Made by a program: the position numbers and the translations under genes. A DNA stretch of 43,683 nt from Alphaproteobacteria bacterium (lineage in GTDB: Bacteria; Pseudomonadota; Alphaproteobacteria; UBA3830), in assembly GCA_017614525.1 (NCBI GenBank), contig JAGABS010000046.1, forward strand, positions 1-43,683, given 5' to 3'. This document shows, piece by piece, positions 1 to 8,707 of this stretch (positions within the stretch are counted from its first letter, which is position 1; each line of letters starts with the position of its first letter). Below the pieces are notes generated by a model, which saw only the letters and a program-made list of their open reading frames with translations, ran no database searches and was not told where the DNA came from.

Positions 1-22
1 AGGGCGCGTCCTGTGTTAAAGG

Positions 23-53
23 TTAATGAAAAGTTAATTTAAGAAAGTATTAA
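23..53. promoter_or_regulatory. Two tandem CtrA-type boxes (repeat copy 1)
   Basis: Two full TTAA-N7-TTAA sites lie end to end at 23-37 and 39-53; the second is followed by CC. The CtrA consensus in alphaproteobacteria is TTAA-N7-TTAA with a following C. Binding is inferred from the motif only. The sites could control a gene to the left (pal often follows tolB) or belong to a replication origin. Confidence 0.6.
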
Positions 54-108
54 CCTTTTTGTGCTATTTTCCCTAGGGCGGGCCGGAGGGCGCGTGCTGT
101 GTTAAAGG

Positions 109-139
109 TTAATGAAAAGTTAAATTAACTGTTTTTCAA
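109..139. promoter_or_regulatory. CtrA-type box pair (repeat copy 2)
   Basis: A perfect TTAA-N7-TTAA site lies at 109-123 and is identical in sequence to the first site of copy 1. The second site, 125-139, has one half changed to TCAA. The duplication therefore doubled the number of sites, and one has since decayed or was always weaker. Confidence 0.55.
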
Positions 140-195
140 CCTTTCTGTGCTACCATGCCCAGGGTGGGGAGTGAGGGGGCGACAAGCATAAATTA

Positions 196-210
196 TTAAC
201 AAAAACTTAA
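196..210. promoter_or_regulatory. CtrA-type box
   Basis: TTAACAAAAACTTAA followed by C is a full TTAA-N7-TTAA match outside the tandem repeat. It overlaps TTATTAACA at 193-201, which is one base away from a DnaA-box consensus. The rest of the non-coding stretch, 211-329, shows nothing else I can name. Confidence 0.55.
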
Positions 211-329
211 CTCTCTAATCTGTGACAGAAGGGCGTCTGCGGTTAACGGAACAACAATCACCTTTGCGAAACATTCAGAAAGATACGCAGAGCGAACAGT
301 TGAGAATGTGCCCGTCCGCGCCAAAATTA

Positions 330-1703
330 TTAATTCAAATTTACTTTAGCTGACCATTCTGGGTCTATAGCGTTGCCGGAAGTTTTTACCAAATGCTTAT
401 TGTATCCCGTGATATCGACGCTGTAGACATTTTCGCGCCGAGAATAATCTTGCTGCGAATACATAATCACGCGGCCGTTAGGTGCCCAGGTCGGTCCTTC
501 CACCAAATATCCCGAGGCGAGCATTCTTTCGGTGGAACTGTCGGTGTCGTTCGGACGAATTACCCCGATAAAGAACCCATCACGTCCGAATTTCGTAAAT
601 GCGATCCAGTCGCCTCTCGGAGACCAAACGGGAGTGGCATATCGGCCTCTTCCGTAGGACAATCTTCTCACGTTGGAGCCGTCTGCGTCCATGATGTACA
701 ACTGCTGGCTGCCTCCGCGGTCTGAGTTGAAAACGATATATTTTCCGTCAGGTGAGTAGCACGGAGATGTGTCAATACAGAAAAATTTGCGCGCGTCGGT
801 TATTCTGACGAGCTGCCGAGTGTTAAGGTTGTATCTGAAAATTGAGGAAACAGCTCTCCCGTTTCTGGTTTTCTCAGAAAGGCTGAAGATCAAATTGCTT
901 CCATCGGGAGAATATCTCGGCGCGTAGGTCATGCCCTTCAGATTGAGGCCTTGAATCATCCTTCTGTTTCGTAAATCATAACGATAAACTTGAGCGTTCA
1001 GCGGGATGCGTCGGCCGTTAACGATTTTTTCTTTGTAAGAGAAGAAGGAGAATTCGTCACCGTTCGGCGAGAATCTCGGAGTCAGGACAATGGTGTTCCC
1101 GCTGGTTAAATACTGATTGTTGTACCCGTCTTGGTCCATAATTGCCAGGCGATGTTTTTTCAGTCCCTTACTGTTTTTCTGAACCGAAACATAGAGAATT
1201 TTCGTGTCGAAATACCCGACTTCACCGGTAATTCTTTCATAGACGGCATTGGCCACCATGTGAGCGGCTTTTCTCCATTCTCCTAAATCTCCCGAAATCG
1301 AAAAAACTTTGATTTTTTCAGAGGAAGATATGTCGTATAAAACGAACTCGACGGAAAACCTCCCGTTAGTTAATTTTGTTTCTGCGTTCATGAGATATTC
1401 CGCATTGATAGTCTTCCAGAGCGGGAAATTCGGAATTTGATTAACGCCTTTCAGGTTCTGCATAAATGCATCGTTGGGAATGGTTCTGAACAGCCCCGTT
1501 CCCTGCAAATCATTGGAGACTACGGACAAAAATCTGTCTTTGACAGAAGCTCCGTCGTGGAGATGCAGCGCAATATTGATCGGTTTCATTATACCTTCGT
1601 TGATATTGACCACGACGCGATCCTTTTCGGCCTCGCAGACTGAAAACACCAGTACGCAGCATGCAAAAACAACTTTCTTGATATTTTCGATAAAAGACAT
1701 CAT
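330..1703 (-). CDS. tolB: Tol-Pal system periplasmic protein TolB
   Basis: TolB is the periplasmic beta-propeller of the Tol-Pal system. It binds Pal and couples the inner-membrane TolQRA motor to outer-membrane constriction during division. The 457-residue product has a signal peptide (a hydrophobic stretch at about residues 11-22, then CEA) and an N-terminal TolB domain. From about residue 200 it has repeated propeller blades with motifs such as FSPNGDEF, YSPDGSNL, YSPDGKYI and MDADGSNVRRL. Length and architecture are normal. The start codon overlaps the tolA stop (ATGA), so the two are translationally coupled. The expected partner pal is not in the window; if present it would lie to the left of base 1. 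Confidence 0.96.
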   Translation of the reverse strand: MMSFIENIKKVVFACCVLVFSVCEAEKDRVVVNINEGIMKPINIALHLHDGASVKDRFLSVVSNDLQGTGLFRTIPNDAFMQNLKGVNQIPNFPLWKTINAEYLMNAETKLTNGRFSVEFVLYDISSSEKIKVFSISGDLGEWRKAAHMVANAVYERITGEVGYFDTKILYVSVQKNSKGLKKHRLAIMDQDGYNNQYLTSGNTIVLTPRFSPNGDEFSFFSYKEKIVNGRRIPLNAQVYRYDLRNRRMIQGLNLKGMTYAPRYSPDGSNLIFSLSEKTRNGRAVSSIFRYNLNTRQLVRITDARKFFCIDTSPCYSPDGKYIVFNSDRGGSQQLYIMDADGSNVRRLSYGRGRYATPVWSPRGDWIAFTKFGRDGFFIGVIRPNDTDSSTERMLASGYLVEGPTWAPNGRVIMYSQQDYSRRENVYSVDITGYNKHLVKTSGNAIDPEWSAKVNLN

Positions 1704-2941
1704 TTCTTCACCCCCAACGCTTTGTCCGTGTTAAAACTGAATTCAAAATCCCTGAACAGATGCATTTTCTCCGCCGGTATTTTCAACGGACTGGCCTGTA
1801 AAATCGCTCTTTTCGCGCTGTCCGCCGCAGATTTGAACACACGGTCCGAATTATACCTGGCTTTGTCGAGAATTTCCACAGATGATGCCGGAACTTCTCC
1901 GTTATCTTTCACTTTTATTCTTATCCGGATTATCAAAGTTTCGGCATTTTTGACCCCTCCCGCCACGACCCAGTGAGGTATGATCTGGCTGCTGATGATT
2001 GCGGCATCGCTGTCGGTAAAGCCCATCCCATCACCGTATGAGCCGAGGCCGTTTCCGCTGCCCAATCCGTTTCCGTGCGGTTTTCCGAATGATGATTTGT
2101 ACGACGGTTGATCTAAATTCTTTTTCTCTTTTTTGAGCATTTGCGCGAAGGCGTTGTTTTTCTTCTTTTTCTTCTCCTCTTCATTCTTTTTGACGGCGTC
2201 GGCGATCTTGGCCAAGCGATTCTTTTTTTCTTTATTTTTTTTCTCAATTCTCTTTATCGCTTCCAGACGCTTTTTCCTTCGGCGGGCAGCTTCCTTTTTC
2301 TTTTTAAGCCTTTTTTCACGAAGTTTTTTCTGCCTCTCTTTTTCACGACGTCGCTCTTCCTGTTTTCGCAGCTGCTCCTGTTTTTCCTTCTCTTTTTCAA
2401 TTTTTTCCTGCTCGAGCTTCTCTTTTTCCAGTCGCTGAATTTCTTCGTCTTTTTGAAGTTCCGCGGGCAGTGCGTTTTCCTGCTCTTGCGACGGCTGATC
2501 ATCTGCTTCCGGTTCAGGCTTCGGCTCAGGATCGAATTCGGGCTCCGATTTAGGTTTCGGTTCGACAATGCTCGGGCCTTTTGCCAGCTGCTCCTCTGGA
2601 ACTTCTTCCGATATCGATTTCGGAGAAGGTTCAGCTTCAGGCAGAGAATTCTCGATCGGCTGTTCGGGTTTTGGCTGGATTTCTTTCGGTTGGACTTCCT
2701 CTTGCGGAATTTCCTTTGGAGGATCGGGCTTCGTCAGAGTCTCTTTGACTGTCGGACGGTCGTTGCCGTAGTCATCCAGAGCCTGCTGCATCTCGGCCGC
2801 CCCCGCAAGCTCGATATTCAGAAACATATCGTTATTAATCTGCGGTTCGAAAATATTCAGGCACCCGAGCGACACCACAAAACCGTGAATTGCCGCCGAT
2901 GCTAATCCCGAAATTATCAAATTTTTATTTTCGGACGCCAT
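1700..2941 (-). CDS. tolA: Cell envelope protein TolA
   Basis: TolA spans the periplasm and transmits energy from TolQR to TolB/Pal. The 413-residue product has one N-terminal membrane segment (about residues 8-30). A proline/glutamate-rich stretch follows (about 60-160), then a long Lys/Glu/Arg-rich helical region (about 165-275), a short glycine-rich linker (GNGLGSGNGLGS), and a C-terminal domain of the TolA/TonB type from about residue 310 (IIPHWVVAGG). The order TM-charged helix-globular domain is diagnostic. The low-complexity region makes the plus strand T/C-rich from about 2110 to 2460, which produces spurious open frames there. It overlaps tolR by 17 bases and tolB by 4. Confidence 0.93.
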   Translation of the reverse strand: MASENKNLIISGLASAAIHGFVVSLGCLNIFEPQINNDMFLNIELAGAAEMQQALDDYGNDRPTVKETLTKPDPPKEIPQEEVQPKEIQPKPEQPIENSLPEAEPSPKSISEEVPEEQLAKGPSIVEPKPKSEPEFDPEPKPEPEADDQPSQEQENALPAELQKDEEIQRLEKEKLEQEKIEKEKEKQEQLRKQEERRREKERQKKLREKRLKKKKEAARRRKKRLEAIKRIEKKNKEKKNRLAKIADAVKKNEEEKKKKKNNAFAQMLKKEKKNLDQPSYKSSFGKPHGNGLGSGNGLGSYGDGMGFTDSDAAIISSQIIPHWVVAGGVKNAETLIIRIRIKVKDNGEVPASSVEILDKARYNSDRVFKSAADSAKRAILQASPLKIPAEKMHLFRDFEFSFNTDKALGVKK

Positions 2942-3368
2942 GCTTTCCCTTGTTTTTTGGCAGTTCTGTCACCAAAACAACTTTCTTAAATCCTGAGCTG
3001 CTGATTCTTCCCATTAATTTCATAATTACGCCGTAGGGCAGAGACTTATCCCCCCTGACGAATATTTTCGAGTCGGTTTCTCCCGCGATAGCTTTCAGTT
3101 TTGCGGCGATGGTCTCGGCATCGACTTCGATTTCTCCCACATAGACTTTCCTCTCGGCGTCGATGTAAACAACAATCGGCTTTTCCTGAGATTCGACGCT
3201 CGGAGCATTTGCTTCGGGAAGGCTTACCTTAACACCGACAGTCAGCAAAGGTGCCGCAACCATGAAAATTACCAGCAGCACCAACATAACGTCGATCATC
3301 GGAGTGACATTCATCTCGCTCATGAGAGTTTTTTTGGATTTATTCGATCTTCTGACTTTGAAAGCCAT
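2925..3368 (-). CDS. tolR: TolR, ExbD-family proton channel subunit
   Basis: TolR forms the proton-driven stator/rotor complex with TolQ in the inner membrane. The 147-residue protein has the family layout: a short cytoplasmic N-terminus, one membrane helix containing the essential aspartate (TPMIDVMLVLLVIFMV, Asp26), and a periplasmic ExbD-type domain with the usual DAERKVYV and RGDKSLPYG segments. It starts one base after the tolQ stop codon and overlaps tolA, so the four tol genes form one transcription unit. Confidence 0.96.
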   Translation of the reverse strand: MAFKVRRSNKSKKTLMSEMNVTPMIDVMLVLLVIFMVAAPLLTVGVKVSLPEANAPSVESQEKPIVVYIDAERKVYVGEIEVDAETIAAKLKAIAGETDSKIFVRGDKSLPYGVIMKLMGRISSSGFKKVVLVTELPKNKGKHGVRK

Positions 3369-3369
3369 A

Positions 3370-4083
3370 CTAATCCTCCGAATCTTCCATTTTGCGGGAA
3401 ATTATTGCCGAAAACTCATCAACGAAAGCTTCCAGTCGGGAACGATATCTGTTGATTTCATTGGCAATTTTGTTGTAAGCGACCACGGCGGGAATCGTGA
3501 CAATTAATCCGAGAGCAGTTGTGAACAGCGCTTCGGCAATTCCCGGGGCGACTGCCGCCAGATTCGTATTTTGAGAAATCCCGATGGCTTCAAAGCTGTT
3601 CATGATGCCCCAGACGGTGCCGAACAACCCGATGAACGGAGCGGTTGAGCCCACGGTCGCCAAAAATCCCAAGTGTTGTTCCAGGTGATCGATTTCGCGT
3701 CCGATGGTGACTTCCATAACTCTGACAACTCTGTCTCCGAGCGAGATTCCGCCGATTTCGGTTTTGATTTTTTCCTTCGCTCTTTTCCATTCTTTCATCC
3801 CCGTAATGAATACTGAGACGAAAGGATCGTCGGATTTCGTGTTTACGTTTTCAAAGAAAACATCTATGGAGCCGCAGTTCCAAAAGGCATCCTCGAATCG
3901 ATTGGCGTTTTTCTTGAGCTTGGACAGCAGAGTGAACTTCGCGAACATAACAGTCCAGCTCCAGAACGAACAGCCGATCAAAAGGATAATTATCGACTTA
4001 ACCACCCACGACGCCTGCGTAAAAAGGCTGAACATCGAAAGCCCTTGATTAGCAACCATTGTCGCTTCTTCTACTCCCATCAT
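3370..4083 (-). CDS. tolQ: TolQ, MotA/ExbB-family proton channel subunit
   Basis: TolQ is the multi-spanning partner of TolR in the Tol motor. The 237-residue protein has a first membrane helix at about residues 25-45 ([19 protein letters not shown]). Two further helices lie in the C-terminal half, including the conserved ExbB/TolQ core ([20 protein letters not shown] at about 140-160) and [21 protein letters not shown] lies about 10 bases ahead of the start; a second ATG follows immediately and could also be used. In many relatives ybgC sits directly ahead of tolQ. Here ruvB ends only 43 bases upstream, and a ybgC-like gene lies at 14.6 kb instead. Confidence 0.96.
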   Translation of the reverse strand: MMGVEEATMVANQGLSMFSLFTQASWVVKSIIILLIGCSFWSWTVMFAKFTLLSKLKKNANRFEDAFWNCGSIDVFFENVNTKSDDPFVSVFITGMKEWKRAKEKIKTEIGGISLGDRVVRVMEVTIGREIDHLEQHLGFLATVGSTAPFIGLFGTVWGIMNSFEAIGISQNTNLAAVAPGIAEALFTTALGLIVTIPAVVAYNKIANEINRYRSRLEAFVDEFSAIISRKMEDSED

Positions 4084-4126
4084 CGGAACAAATCTCCATT
4101 GTTAAAATTTTCTTCGCGGAATTTCA

Positions 4127-5167
4127 TCATTGAAACAAGTCTCCGTTATCAAATTCTTCTTTATCAAATTTTCCTTTTTCGGGAACCGCTCCCAGGTATT
4201 TGTATCCCTCAATCGTAAGTACTCGGCCTCGCGCCGTGCGCTGCACCAATCCCCTCTGCAGAATATACGGCTCGATAACTTCTTCCAAAGTCTCCCTTTT
4301 TTCAGAGAGAACCGCAGCCAGAGTATCGGCACCGACGGGACCTCCGTCATAAAAATCGAGTATGCACCTCAGATATTTTCTGTCCATGGAATCCAAGCCG
4401 CTGGCATCGACGTCAAGGCGACTCAGTGCAATATCTGCGATTTTCCGATCGATTATTTCCGAATTATTCACAATCGCGAAATCCCGAACTCTTTTCAGCA
4501 GACGTCCGGCGATTCTCGGAGTGCCTCGGGAACGCCTGGCGATTTCTTCCGCCCCTTCATCGGCGATGTTAATTCCGAGAAGTTCCGCGTTTTTTATAAT
4601 GATTATCTTCAACTCTTTTACGGTATAGAATTCCAACCGCAGAGGTATGCCGAACCTGTCCCGCAGCGGAGACGACAGCATTCCCGACCGAGTGGTTGCT
4701 CCTATCAGAGTAAAATGAGGCAGATCTATTCTTACGGAACGGGCTGCCGGTCCCTCTCCGATCATCAAATCCAACTGAAAATCTTCCATGGCGGGGTAGA
4801 GTACCTCTTCAACGAGATGATTCATACGGTGAATCTCGTCAATGAACAAAACGTCTTTTTCTTTCAGGTTTGTGAGGATTGCCGCCAGGTCTCCGGCCTT
4901 TGCCAAAATCGGCCCGGAAGTGGCTTTAAATCCGACTCCCAGCTCTTTTGAGACAATCTGCGACAGCGTGGTTTTCCCCAACCCCGGAGGACCGAAAAAC
5001 AATACATGATCCATCGCGATATTTCGTTTTTTTGCGGACTCAATGAAGATTTTCAGATTTTCTTTGACCGACGACTGACCGATAAAATCCCGCAGGCTGG
5101 TCGGACGCAGAGAATATTCGTTGATATCATCGGCTGCGGCTATCGTGGCGTTTAGTTCTTCATTCAT
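4127..5167 (-). CDS. ruvB: Holliday junction branch-migration helicase RuvB
   Basis: RuvB is the hexameric AAA+ motor that drives branch migration of Holliday junctions bound by RuvA. The 346-residue product has Walker [10 protein letters not shown] (59-67), Walker B with DEIH (110-113), the sensor region LIGATTRSG (154-162), the arginine-finger segment around SPLRDRFG, and the C-terminal winged-helix domain with [15 protein letters not shown] and [18 protein letters not shown]. The length is normal. It starts one base after the ruvA stop, giving a compact ruvCAB operon continuous with tolQRAB. Confidence 0.98.
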   Translation of the reverse strand: MNEELNATIAAADDINEYSLRPTSLRDFIGQSSVKENLKIFIESAKKRNIAMDHVLFFGPPGLGKTTLSQIVSKELGVGFKATSGPILAKAGDLAAILTNLKEKDVLFIDEIHRMNHLVEEVLYPAMEDFQLDLMIGEGPAARSVRIDLPHFTLIGATTRSGMLSSPLRDRFGIPLRLEFYTVKELKIIIIKNAELLGINIADEGAEEIARRSRGTPRIAGRLLKRVRDFAIVNNSEIIDRKIADIALSRLDVDASGLDSMDRKYLRCILDFYDGGPVGADTLAAVLSEKRETLEEVIEPYILQRGLVQRTARGRVLTIEGYKYLGAVPEKGKFDKEEFDNGDLFQ

Positions 5168-5168
5168 A

Positions 5169-5768
5169 TCAAGCTCCCGCAGAAAGTTTTCCTAAAACCT
5201 GCCTCAGAAGAGTATCAAATTTGGGGTCGTTGTCAACTTCAATTGCCGAGACGGTCCGCAAAATATCAGATCTTTGGTAACCCAGATTCATGAGTGCGGA
5301 AATCACGTCATTGACAGTATTTGACTGCGGAATTTGAGTTCCGACTGCCATGTTCAGATCGATTTTTCCCACAACTTTGTCTTTTAACTCGGAAATTATT
5401 CTTGTGGCCAATTTTGCTCCGACTCCGTCTGCTCTGGTGAATGCATTTTTATCCTCGGTTAAGAACGCGTTGTAAATATCATCTTCCGACAGTGCCGAAA
5501 GAATGGATATCGCGACTCTTCCGCCGACTCCCTGCACGGAGTTGAGCTTGTTGAACCAAAATCTTTCCTTATCCGAATAAAAACCAAATAAAGTCCATGA
5601 ATCTTCCCGAACATTCAGAACCGTATGCAACTTTACGATTCCTCCGTGTTCCTGCGCCTCGCTTATCGTGCGAGATGAGCAAATAAGCGAATATCCGACG
5701 CCGTTGACGTCCAGAATTATGAGATTCTCCGCGATTTCTTCCACGGAACCTTTCAAGTAACTAATCAT
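5169..5768 (-). CDS. ruvA: Holliday junction protein RuvA
   Basis: RuvA binds the four-way junction and loads RuvB. The protein starts [11 protein letters not shown], typical of the N-terminal OB domain. It has two helix-hairpin-helix motifs ([13 protein letters not shown] and [13 protein letters not shown]) at about residues 70-120 and a small C-terminal RuvB-contact domain (LMNLGYQ onward). I chose the ATG at 5768 rather than the in-frame GTG at 5777. GAGGAG lies 8 bases ahead of this ATG, and the family normally starts at this point. The start overlaps the end of ruvC by 8 bases. Confidence 0.96.
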   Translation of the reverse strand: MISYLKGSVEEIAENLIILDVNGVGYSLICSSRTISEAQEHGGIVKLHTVLNVREDSWTLFGFYSDKERFWFNKLNSVQGVGGRVAISILSALSEDDIYNAFLTEDKNAFTRADGVGAKLATRIISELKDKVVGKIDLNMAVGTQIPQSNTVNDVISALMNLGYQRSDILRTVSAIEVDNDPKFDTLLRQVLGKLSAGA

Positions 5769-6279
5769 ATGTCCCACTCCTCAAAAAAACGTTGTTTGAA
5801 ATTTTGCAGTCAGAAATTGTCCGATTGTGAGCGTGACAGATAGCGATTGCCAGGGCGTCGGCGGCGTCCAATTTTACCGTGCCGCAGTTCAGTAAAATTT
5901 GTACCATTGCGGACACCTGGTCTTTCGTCGCGTGTCCCACTCCCACCACTGATTTTTTTACCTTGTTCGGGGTATATTCGGATACAGGCATTCCCAGTAC
6001 TCCCGCGCAGCAGATGGCAGCGCCGCGCGCCATTCCCAACTTCAGAGACGAACTCGGGTTGCTGTTGACGAATACCTGTTCAATGCCGACTTCCTTCGGG
6101 GAAAAATCCTCGACCACATCGGACAGCCCCTTGTAGATTTTGTTCAATCTGAAACTGACGGAATCATCAGCTTTTGTGACGATAGTTCCGTGCGAAACGT
6201 GTTTTAAATGATATCCGTCGTAATCTATCACGCCCCACCCGGTGATATGCAGTCCCGGATCGATTCCCAAAATGCGCAT
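5761..6279 (-). CDS. ruvC: Holliday junction endonuclease RuvC
   Basis: RuvC cuts Holliday junctions symmetrically after RuvAB branch migration. From the ATG at 6279 the product is 172 residues and begins MRILGIDPGL. The four metal-binding acidic residues of the family are present: Asp7 (GIDPG), Glu67 (GIEQVF), and Asp138 and Asp141 (KLDAADALA). The longer frame from 6309 adds ten hydrophobic residues with no family counterpart. The ATG at 6279 is preceded by GAAAG at about 8 bases. It is the first gene of the ruvCAB-tolQRAB run. Confidence 0.96.
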   Translation of the reverse strand: MRILGIDPGLHITGWGVIDYDGYHLKHVSHGTIVTKADDSVSFRLNKIYKGLSDVVEDFSPKEVGIEQVFVNSNPSSSLKLGMARGAAICCAGVLGMPVSEYTPNKVKKSVVGVGHATKDQVSAMVQILLNCGTVKLDAADALAIAICHAHNRTISDCKISNNVFLRSGTYD

Positions 6280-6364
6280 CTGTTTGCTTTCAAAAAATAA
6301 CCAAAACAACTACGTACACTTTCCATGTTACCACAAAACGGAGATCTTTTCGCCATAAAAATAC

Positions 6365-6392
6365 TTACGAAACTGATTGATTATGTTATAAT
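6365..6392 (+). promoter_or_regulatory. Possible sigma-70 promoter for relA/spoT
   Basis: A perfect TATAAT lies at 6387-6392, with TTACGA 16 bases upstream as a weak -35. The distance to the relA/spoT start is about 25 bases. The -10 is convincing, the -35 is not. The region is shared with the divergent ruvC gene. Confidence 0.4.
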
Positions 6393-6416
6393 TTTCTCGT
6401 TAGTTGTTTGGTGTGT

Positions 6417-8504
6417 ATGTATACTTCTTCACAGTTGATAGAATTAATCCGCACTTATGATCCGGATGCAGATGAAGATTTAATTCGGAAGGCGTACATC
6501 TTTGCCATGGAATCACACGGCATGCAGAAGAGGGCGTCGGGTTCTCCGTATTTTTATCATCCTGCGGAGGTCGCCAGGATTTTGGCGGAACTGCATATGG
6601 ACGTGGCCACTGTCGTTACGGGGCTTCTGCACGATATCATAGAAGACACCAACGCCAGTTTTGAGGAAATCGGAGAGATTTTCGGAACGGAAATCGCTTT
6701 TCTGATAGAGGGTGTCACTAAATTATCAAAAATCAGCTTTACTTCGTCCCAGGTGCGCCAGGCGGAAAATTTTCGAAAATTTCTGATCGCAATTACTCAG
6801 GACATAAGAGTTCTTGTCGTAAAGTTGGTGGATCGACTCCACAACATGAGGACTTTGAACTACATAACTTCTTCCGATAAGAGGAAGCGAATTGCTCTTG
6901 AGTCTCTGGAGATATACGCGCCGTTGGCCGAGCGTGTCGGCATGAGCGTGATTAAGGATGAAATTGAAGATATTTCGTTTTTCAATCTGCATCCGAACGA
7001 ATATCGAATCATTACCCAAAAGCTGGAGCAGATTCGCAGTCAAGACGAGCATTTCGTGGAAAACACGATTTTGGCTTTGAGAAAGGTGTTTTCGGATGCG
7101 GGAATTTACGCGACCATCACGGGGCGAGAGAAGACAGCCTATTCTATCTGGAAGAAAATGCAAAAGCAGAATGTCAATTTGGAACAAATTCACGACATTA
7201 TTGCTTTTCGGGTAATCGTTCGGACTGTTGAGCAGTGTTACAGGGCTCTTGGTGTAATTCATACGAATTTTCAGATTATGCCCGGTCGCTTCAAAGATTA
7301 CATCAGTATTCCGAAATTAAACAATTATCGTTCCTTGCATACGACGGTGATAGGTCCGTTTAAGCAGCCTATTGAGGTTCAAATAAGGACGGAAGAAATG
7401 CATCGAGTCGCTGAGGAGGGTATTGCGGCTCACTGGTCTTACAAAAACGGAGACATCGTCGCAGGGGGGAGCGATCCGAGAAATTACAATTGGATAAAGA
7501 GCCTTATTGCGATTCTCCAGAATTCGGGAAGTGCCAATGAAATAATGGATAATTCGAAGCTGGAGATGTTCGAAGACGAAGTTTTCTGCTTTACGACCAA
7601 AGGCGATCTTATAACTTTGCCGAAAGGGGCCACCGCGATAGATTTTGCTTATGAAATTCATACTGAAGTCGGCAATACCTGCATCGGTGTAAGAATCAAC
7701 GAAAAGATGGTGCCGCTTAAAACAGTGCTGCGCAACGGAGATCGCGTTGATATCCTCACCTCTCCTTATCAGCACCCCGAGGCGTCGTGGGATAGTTTTG
7801 TGGTCACAGGAAAGGCTCATTCGTGCATCAGAAGATTTATTCGTTCTCAAGAACAGGGGGAATATATTTCTCTGGGTTTCCATTTAACCAAGTATGTATT
7901 CGATAATGCCAGCATAAGTTTCAGTGAAAACCTGATAAATCTGAAAAAATTCAATTGCGAGAAACTTAACGAATTTTATTCCAAAGTGGGACGAGGGCTG
8001 ATTCTTCCGAATGCCATAAGAGTTACGCTGCCTTCCGAGGAAAATATGAATTTATACGGAGATGCTTCAATTTGTTTGATAGATTATGTTCCGGGAATTG
8101 CCGTGCATTTTGCAGATTGCTGCCATCCGATAATGGGGGATAGAATTATCGGTGTGATTGAGCCGAACAGGGGGCTGGAAATTCACGTGACGAGCTGTAA
8201 TCAGCTGGAAAATCAAGTGAATAGGAGTTTCATCAAGGTAAAATGGAGTCAGGAGAACGACGAGGGAGCGGCGTTTATCGCTCGCCTGCGTATCGTGATG
8301 CTCAACAAGCAGGAAAGTTTCGCCTTGGTCACGAATATCATCAGCTCCAACGGCGGAAGCATCGCCAACCTGAAAATCGAACACCGTTCCAGCGATTTTT
8401 TCAGCCTGTTGATCGACATAAAAGTTACGGATGTGATTCGTTTGGGGGAAATCCAAGCGGCACTGCGAGCCTGTTCCAACATTAAATCGGTCAGAAGGAT
8501 GTAA
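6417..8504 (+). CDS. Bifunctional (p)ppGpp synthetase/hydrolase, RelA/SpoT family
   Basis: This long RSH enzyme makes and degrades the alarmone (p)ppGpp. The N-terminal HD hydrolase domain is intact (YHPAEV, LLHDIIEDT and RLHNMRTL). The synthetase domain carries GRFKDYIS and NYRSLHTTVIG at about residues 290-312. The RFKD form of this motif is the one found in bifunctional enzymes rather than synthetase-only RelA. A TGS domain (FCFTTKGDLITLPKGATAID), a cysteine/histidine motif (DCCHPI) and a C-terminal ACT domain follow. The frame can also start at TTG 6408 or GTG 6411. I prefer the ATG at 6417; no clear ribosome-binding site decides this. As the only RSH gene seen here, it is probably the cell's rel/spoT. 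Confidence 0.94.
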   Translation: MYTSSQLIELIRTYDPDADEDLIRKAYIFAMESHGMQKRASGSPYFYHPAEVARILAELHMDVATVVTGLLHDIIEDTNASFEEIGEIFGTEIAFLIEGVTKLSKISFTSSQVRQAENFRKFLIAITQDIRVLVVKLVDRLHNMRTLNYITSSDKRKRIALESLEIYAPLAERVGMSVIKDEIEDISFFNLHPNEYRIITQKLEQIRSQDEHFVENTILALRKVFSDAGIYATITGREKTAYSIWKKMQKQNVNLEQIHDIIAFRVIVRTVEQCYRALGVIHTNFQIMPGRFKDYISIPKLNNYRSLHTTVIGPFKQPIEVQIRTEEMHRVAEEGIAAHWSYKNGDIVAGGSDPRNYNWIKSLIAILQNSGSANEIMDNSKLEMFEDEVFCFTTKGDLITLPKGATAIDFAYEIHTEVGNTCIGVRINEKMVPLKTVLRNGDRVDILTSPYQHPEASWDSFVVTGKAHSCIRRFIRSQEQGEYISLGFHLTKYVFDNASISFSENLINLKKFNCEKLNEFYSKVGRGLILPNAIRVTLPSEENMNLYGDASICLIDYVPGIAVHFADCCHPIMGDRIIGVIEPNRGLEIHVTSCNQLENQVNRSFIKVKWSQENDEGAAFIARLRIVMLNKQESFALVTNIISSNGGSIANLKIEHRSSDFFSLLIDIKVTDVIRLGEIQAALRACSNIKSVRRM

Positions 8505-8707
8505 AGTCAACCGAACTGCGTGCCCGAGGAAATCTGAGTGTTTTGTTAAAAACTCGTTCGTGTGATCTCCGATTGCTGCCCCGCTATTATTTGTATACAA
8601 TGTTGCATATTTGTGTATAATGGCGTGGATGTGTCCTCTGAGACTGTATTGGTATACCGTGTCATGGCTGTGTTTTCTGAAACCACGGGAAATAAACGGA
8701 GAGTGAA

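Larger units (their letters stand above)
1..172. repeat. 86-bp tandem repeat, two copies
   Basis: Two head-to-tail copies start at base 1 and base 87. Both begin AGGGCGCGT, continue with CTGTGTTAAAGGTTAATG and AAAAGTTAA, and carry CCTTT, then TGTGCTA, further on. Copy 1 may extend further left than the window. Each copy contains an inverted repeat: AAAGGTTAAT at 18-27 with ATTAACCTTT at 49-58 in copy 1, and a weaker 7-bp version in copy 2. The unit also contains the TTAA-N7-TTAA sites listed separately. It does not look coding. It lies downstream of tolB, in front of whatever lies to the left of the window. Confidence 0.85.

Noticed and set aside
1-172. CRISPR-like repeats
   Set aside because: Only two adjacent copies of 86 bp without spacers; the content is explained by CtrA-type boxes and an inverted repeat.
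193-201. DnaA box at TTATTAACA, proof of oriC
   Set aside because: One mismatch to consensus and only a single site; not enough to call an origin without GC skew or flanking genes.
2133-2905. Long plus-strand open frames rich in Phe/Leu/Ser
   Set aside because: They are the antisense of the Lys/Glu-rich region of tolA; composition is an artefact of purine-rich coding on the other strand, with no family similarity.
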